Of a DNA stretch of 64,000 nt, positions 58,866 through 64,000 are shown one piece after another. This stretch comes from Zeugodacus cucurbitae (taxonomy: Eukaryota; Arthropoda; Insecta; Diptera; Tephritidae). The stretch is from positions 11,032,001 through 11,096,000 of the forward strand of contig NC_071671.1 of assembly GCF_028554725.1 (NCBI RefSeq). The letters run 5' to 3'. Below the pieces are notes generated by a model, which saw only the letters and a list, made by a program, of their open reading frames with translations, was not told where the DNA came from and made no database searches. Numbering within the stretch: the stretch's first letter is position 1; every line of letters starts with the position of its first letter. A program made the translations under genes and the position numbers.

Positions 58866-58939
58866 GGCCCATTAGCTCAGTTGGTTAGAGCGTCGTGCTA
58901 ATAACGCGAAGGTCGCGGGTTCGATCCCCTCATGGGCCA
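58866..58939 (+). tRNA. tRNA-Ile (AAT), copy 2, fully paired acceptor stem
   Basis: 74-nt cloverleaf. The acceptor GGCCCAT pairs perfectly with ATGGGCC, discriminator A, anticodon AAT. The T run TTTTTTTT follows near 58953. Its 3' flank matches that of the minus-strand copy at 55397 for about 20 bases. Confidence 0.96.
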
Positions 58940-61439
58940 ATTAATATTTTGATTTTTTTTATAAATATTATTTTTATAATTTTATATGCTTAATTTAATT
59001 CAGATTTATAGATATAATTTAAAAATATAGTAGAACTTTGGCAAGTACTATCGATAACATAATGACAATTATGACCCCGTTCCGACGGCGAAATATGAGT
59101 AGAAACTCACATCAATTTTGGAGGAGATAGCGTAATGACAATGCCCAAAGTACCAGAGAGATAGAACACATAAAATAATACAGGACCTTCTTATAAGGCA
59201 AGCAAACTTTGAATGGATAAGCAGGTGCTGAAACGGCAAGCACAAATTAATTGTCAAGCGAGCTGTTTCGCAGGATCAGATCAAAGGGAAAGATGGGTAG
59301 TGTTAATTGAGTTAATTATAAAACAGCTCTTCTTGTGATGGCGCGTAGTGCTCGACCTTACATTATAAGCTAAGAAACAGATGAATGACCTACCTGATCG
59401 ATGGTGATTGTATCGAAATATCTCCAAAAATCATGTTAATTCTTGTTTTAATGAATTGAGATTTGATTGTTGTAATGATAGATAAACTTATTATATAAAT
59501 TGATTCTTGGTGGGATTGATGCTTAGCACGCCGAGATTGACATTAGTTGCCATGAAACTAGTTCTGAAATTGTATATGTATATTTCACTTACCTACTTAT
59601 GCGACCAACTTTGAATCTTCGAATTACTCCACAAATAGGTTGAAACACGCAGTTGTTGTGGTCGTTAATGTTTCACTGCGAAAATCCGTATATATTTTTA
59701 TTGCACAATTTCAGAAATTTATGATTTGGAAATTGATGTTCTTTGCTTAATGCTTTGCTTTATTACACTTTTGTTGCTGGCGTTTATTTGCTTGTTTCTT
59801 TATTTTACAAACTTCTCACGTCAAGTATGCCATTTTGCTTTTTTAATTATATTCATTTTGCACTTTTATATGAGCTCAACACATGCACACTGTGATTAAA
59901 TACTATTTTTTCTTGCGCTTTGTGTATATTTTTGCACAAACTTATTTACATTTTTCACACACAAAACCTGTATTGCCAGGCAGGGTTCTCCAAAAAATGA
60001 TCACTCTTGCATGTCGGCTTTGGTGCAAATGTAGTTGCATCCGCCACAAAATAAGCACTTTCTTGCCTTTGCAAAGGAATTTTATTGCGAACTTTTTGAC
60101 TCTGCGGTTGCAAATTCACACATTTCGCACTTGCAAATTGCAATTATCATAGATTTTCAAAACAACCAGCGGCAACAAGAATTCACTGTGAGAGTGTAAG
60201 AGCCAGCAGCTATTCCCTTTGTATTACGGTATAACTGTAGCTGTAATGCTGTCTCTACTAGAGCTGTAAGAGAAGAGAAGAATAAACTCAATAAATTGTA
60301 GACGGAAAGAGAAGTAATTAATTGTTTAAGGAAGTGATTTTCATTCATGGATTACCATATCATGCTCAATATTTATAATATTTTATCTATCTATCTTCAA
60401 ACGCTCTTTATTCGTTTTTGTGGGCACCTTCTCTAAGTAAAAGGCGTGGTGGAGAGTCGCAAAGAAAGAAAAAAATTAAGCAACACTCACTATATGCATT
60501 GTTGGTTCCGTCTTGAGTCTATTAAACATATTGTGAAAAGTGAAATATAGGAGCGAAGCAAAGGTAGAGACTATCTAAAAGACTATCCAGTCTAATCTCT
60601 GATCTGATCTAGAAAGAGATATAAGAAATAAATAGTCATAGCATCGCTTAATTTCCCAGAGAACTTCAGAATATTCATACTACATATTACCCGCAATCGC
60701 TGGTGTCTAGGGATTCATAATCCAAGACTTCAAGATGATCATTCTTATAGTTAGATCATCATACAATACAAGTATGACTTCTTATATCATAATACAGTCG
60801 TTTTTCATTATTGACGTAACAAGAATCCAAAATGACGGACAAATAATTAAAATTCGTAATCAGCGATCCCCGAAAACCTCCGAGTAGCGAGTCCGATGAA
60901 TTTTTATAAAAGCTATCCGTCATATTGGTTTTTTGTAGTAATGATCTGATAGGCATAAATGGAAATCGGATTCGGATTCGGCGGCCTTAAAAACATATGG
61001 CACATACAGTAGGACTCCCAGGTCAGAACCAATTTTTTTGTGTGGCTCTGAAAGTACTTTTTCATGGTTCCTATCTCATAATTTACCCATCCACTTTAGG
61101 AAAGACACGTGAAAACGAAGATAAAGTGTCTGACATTAAGTTTTAAGTCAAGTTGAGATGGAAATTATTAAAGGATCGTTTAGTCCTCTCAAGTGCATGA
61201 CAACAACAAGACCAGTTAACTTGTTGGATGATGCACTCAAGAAACTGTCAGCACTATTATAGAACATTTTGCGATATCAAAGTTAAAGTTGTTTCAACAT
61301 TCATGGTGTCTATGATTGATGCAGCGCGTCCCTTAATAACCCGAAACCTAGCTCAATATGTTTTAAGAAGGTGATACCTCGAGTAACATATTTATTTAAG
61401 TGACTAAAGAATGTATATCAAATATCGGTGATTTTAAAT
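58940..61439. other. Non-coding AT-rich stretch
   Basis: No supported gene. Short frames at 59883-60152 and elsewhere have no homology. Confidence 0.3.
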
Positions 61440-61622
61440 AGTATTCATATCGAGCTGCAGAACTAATGCTGTACCCTCCGGAGGAAGCCGAGGAAGTGGA
61501 CCTGGTTACACTTGGGATCTCAACTGGCGCCGATCTGCGAGGGAAAGAGAGGAGTGGCGCGCTATCATCAATTTGGCTATAACCGCCTAAACGGTTCCAA
61601 CGCCAATCACATACATACATTC
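61440..61622 (+). mobile_element. Non-LTR retrotransposon 3' tail, copy 6
   Basis: One frame reads NWRRSARERE then EWRAIINLAITA and a stop at 61588-61590, followed by the imperfect palindrome ACCGCCTAAACGGT and CAACGCCA. A CATACATACAT tail follows at 61609-61620. A frameshift separates the upstream part. Only the last 60 codons are present. Confidence 0.65.
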
Positions 61623-64000
61623 AGATCTTTATTTAGATAAACAAATTAGAAAGATGGTTCCCTTAAAGTCATAAAAATATGTTTTGAAATATCTAGTCAG
61701 AACTTTATATAAGTAACATTTGTCGGAAAATTATTAATCGATGAGATCGTAATAGGTCGTCATGAAGACTAACTTTTCGAATGCAGCTGAAAGGCAAGTT
61801 TACAAAAACATATTATTTCATCTTATTAGAAAGGTCCCTCTTTCGACTTCCTTGGGGGTTGCAATCCCGAGTTTGTCGCAGAATCCCTGCATCATCTTTT
61901 CATAATATGTGACCTATCCATCTTTCCGGTTACGGTTTTGGGATATGTTCAACCACCTGGAATATTAGTTAAAACCAATATGTCTCAAAAGGTCATGATT
62001 GGGAAGTATTCAAGGTTAATCACATATCGACAAATCGCTCAGCTCCTGATTTGGGTGAGGAAAATTCGTGTAACGAGTTCTATAGCAGAAACCATAAAGA
62101 AGCTTTATCTACCAATGCTAGCATTTAATTGAGAATTTTTTAACGGTATGTCGAGCACAGAACATTTTTTAATTAGAAATCAAATTTTTATTGGAACCAT
62201 GCAGTATATCACTAAAATCAATTAGAATAAAAAATTCGGAGCGTAGTTTAACTCAAGTCCATTAAACGTTTTCGGCCTATGTATTAACCACTCATGGCTA
62301 GAAGCAGCGAACCAAAAAGCTAATTTCAAGTTAACCAAATTGAATGAAAAAAGGAATAAAATTCAAATTTATACATATTTATACACATCGAGTATGCAAA
62401 AGGGCTGCAGACATTATAAAACATAAAAGAAACAACAGAGAGGAACAACGATGCAATAAAACGTAGAAAATAAAAACGAAAAAGAACAGGGCAACTGCGA
62501 AATTGCAGACACATAAATGCAATTGCACATTTATTGCACACAACCAGACCACAATAACTCCAAGGCGATTTGTTGCCTTCTCCTCTACGCCTTAGCATGC
62601 TCTTGATTTCACTGCCTGCAACCCTACGAGTTTTTATGCACTTTTGCTTTTTCACTTTTTTCTCGTGTTTTTTGTGCCTCTGGCTACTGGTACTGGCGTA
62701 TACAACTGCATTCGCACGCCACTCGCTCGGTTGCGCTGCACAGCCGACGACCGTCGCAACAGCAGTCGTGTAGCGTAGGTTAGGGATCTTGCAATGGGGA
62801 GGCTTTTGCGTCACAGACCCAGCGCTGAACAACCACGCAGCCACCGTCAGGCACGACCACCGTCACAGATAGTGACGGACATACTTGCAATTTCGGTGGG
62901 GTAGGGCATGTAGCCAGCGAGGTGCAATGCCACCATGGCGACGACGGTGAGCATGTGAATGCAACAACTGAGCGGCCAAATAGCTGTGAGCTCTGTGTAA
63001 ATGTGAAACATGAGAATGCACTCAGCCGTTGTAAGTTTGAGTGACGCGGAGAGCAAGCAAGCCATTTGCAAGAGCGCTGCGCTCAGAGGAGGGTAGTTGG
63101 CTGGCGGGCTTCGGAATTGCATTCGCACGGAAGAAAACAATGCAAGAAAAGCCATAAAACGCCTAAATAAAACGATAAAAAATGACAGCGCTGAGTTGGA
63201 GCGCGTGACAGAGAGAGCTTGCGCACATATGCAGCGTGCTGTTAAGTGCATTGAGAGCACGGACGGTTGCTGAGAGTTGGCCAAAGCAGAGACAACGACA
63301 ACTGTTGTTTGTGTGCGTGCAATGGTGGCGGCGGTACGACGACAGGGGGAAGTTGGCTGCAATTGCAATTTGCGGAAGCGGGAAGCATTTGAGAGGGTCA
63401 GTGATGCACCAGTGATGATGTCTATATGTAAATATGTATAAGTGTGCTGACGATGTGATGTCAAGAGCAAAGACGCAATGAAAATGAAAATGAAAGGAGA
63501 TGCTGCGACAACACTGCCACACAGACAGACAGACAAGCAGACAGACGGGCAATTATTGCCGCAGGCTGTGTTGGAAGTGAAAATGGCAATAAAAGAGATC
63601 GAAGCGTAGATTGCTGAGTGCTGTTGTAGGAAGAGTGTGTAGACGATAGGCGGAAAGCTTGGTGTTTTGAAAATATGTACCTAGTTGCATGGTATATGGA
63701 ATGTATTTACAAACAGATATTCATATTAAACATGTTATCGTTGCATTACTGCTGAAAATAGAATATTGTTTACTTATTGAGAGAACTGCCTATTAGTATA
63801 CAAATATACATATGATATGTATATATGCTGAAAATGTATATATATCGTACATAAATTTAAAATGGAATCAAGCGAAAACAATAATTCCAAAAGTTAACAC
63901 CGTAAAAAATAGGCGCCCTTAGTAGTTTCGAGAACTCCATACACCTTTGGACGACTTTGTTTATCCAGCAGATGCTACTTTGGGAATGGTAGGCAATTCA
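61623..64000. other. Non-coding stretch with a GC-richer block at 62.5-63.6 kb
   Basis: 61.6-62.5 kb is unremarkable. 62.56-63.60 kb is GC-richer, with GACAGACAGACAGACA (63522-63540) and CGACGACGG-type motifs. A 229-codon frame on the minus strand (62847-63536) starts without an ATG, is Leu/Ala/Ser-rich and has no domain, so it is not called a gene. Candidate regulatory or leader DNA. Confidence 0.3.

Noticed and set aside
62847..63536. 229-codon open frame on the minus strand
   Set aside because: No ATG at the frame start, Leu/Ala/Ser-rich composition, no domain or conserved motif; overlapping frames on both strands in a GC-richer block.

Overview
The window looks like a piece of a higher-fly (dipteran) nuclear genome, most likely a tephritid fruit fly or close relative. 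The reasons are AT-rich unique DNA, CA/CAA-rich fly-type sequence blocks, many decayed mariner/Tc1-type transposons (including a family resembling the tephritid 'rosa' mariners), and one recognisable gene whose peptide closely follows Drosophila EcR-A. I see no bacterial-style operons, CRISPR arrays or prophage.

Protein-coding content is small. On the minus strand, two exons (6596-7701 and 6285-6466) encode the N-terminal A/B domain of the ecdysone receptor, isoform A. They are joined by a 129 bp GT-AG intron. The second exon ends at a good donor, so the DNA-binding and ligand-binding exons lie beyond the left edge of the window. DNA to the right of 7.7 kb is therefore upstream of EcR-A: 5'UTR, promoter, upstream introns or intergenic. 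Several GC-richer, CA-rich blocks there (about 19.8-20.5, 22.5-23.2, 31.5-33.2, 41.3-42.3, 48.7-49.2 and 62.5-63.6 kb) are candidate promoter, leader or enhancer DNA, but none is proven.

RNA genes are the second theme. Twelve intact tRNA genes are visible: three identical tRNA-Asp(GTC) inside the EcR intron, antisense to it; tRNA-Asn(GTT) and tRNA-Ala(AGC) at 17.4-17.7 kb; and a right-hand cluster at 49.5-58.9 kb of Asn, Arg(ACG), Ile(AAT), three Lys(CTT) and a second Ile. Two decayed Asp-like copies follow the first Asp gene. Asn, Arg, Lys and Ile are the families of the classical Drosophila 42A tRNA cluster, and EcR also maps to 42A, so this looks like ancient conserved linkage.

The rest is mostly transposon debris and unassigned non-coding DNA. 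It holds a near-complete mellifera-type mariner lacking its third catalytic Asp (15.1-16.3 kb), three further mariner remnants (18.6, 37 and 52.8 kb), three DD41D/rosa-like copies (8.2, 20.6 and 43.3 kb), one related transposase (12.7 kb), two or three Tc1-like relics (24.4, 46.3 and 47.2 kb), a PIF/Harbinger scrap (30.5 kb), a Helitron 5' end (25.1-25.5 kb), six 3' tails of one non-LTR element, two RNase H fragments of Jockey/I-like elements (13.5 and 28.6 kb), three copies of a pogo-like MITE, a 603 bp element with inverted ends (26.0 kb), and two tandem arrays (33.25-33.77 and 34.5-35.6 kb). No mobile element seen here encodes an intact protein.
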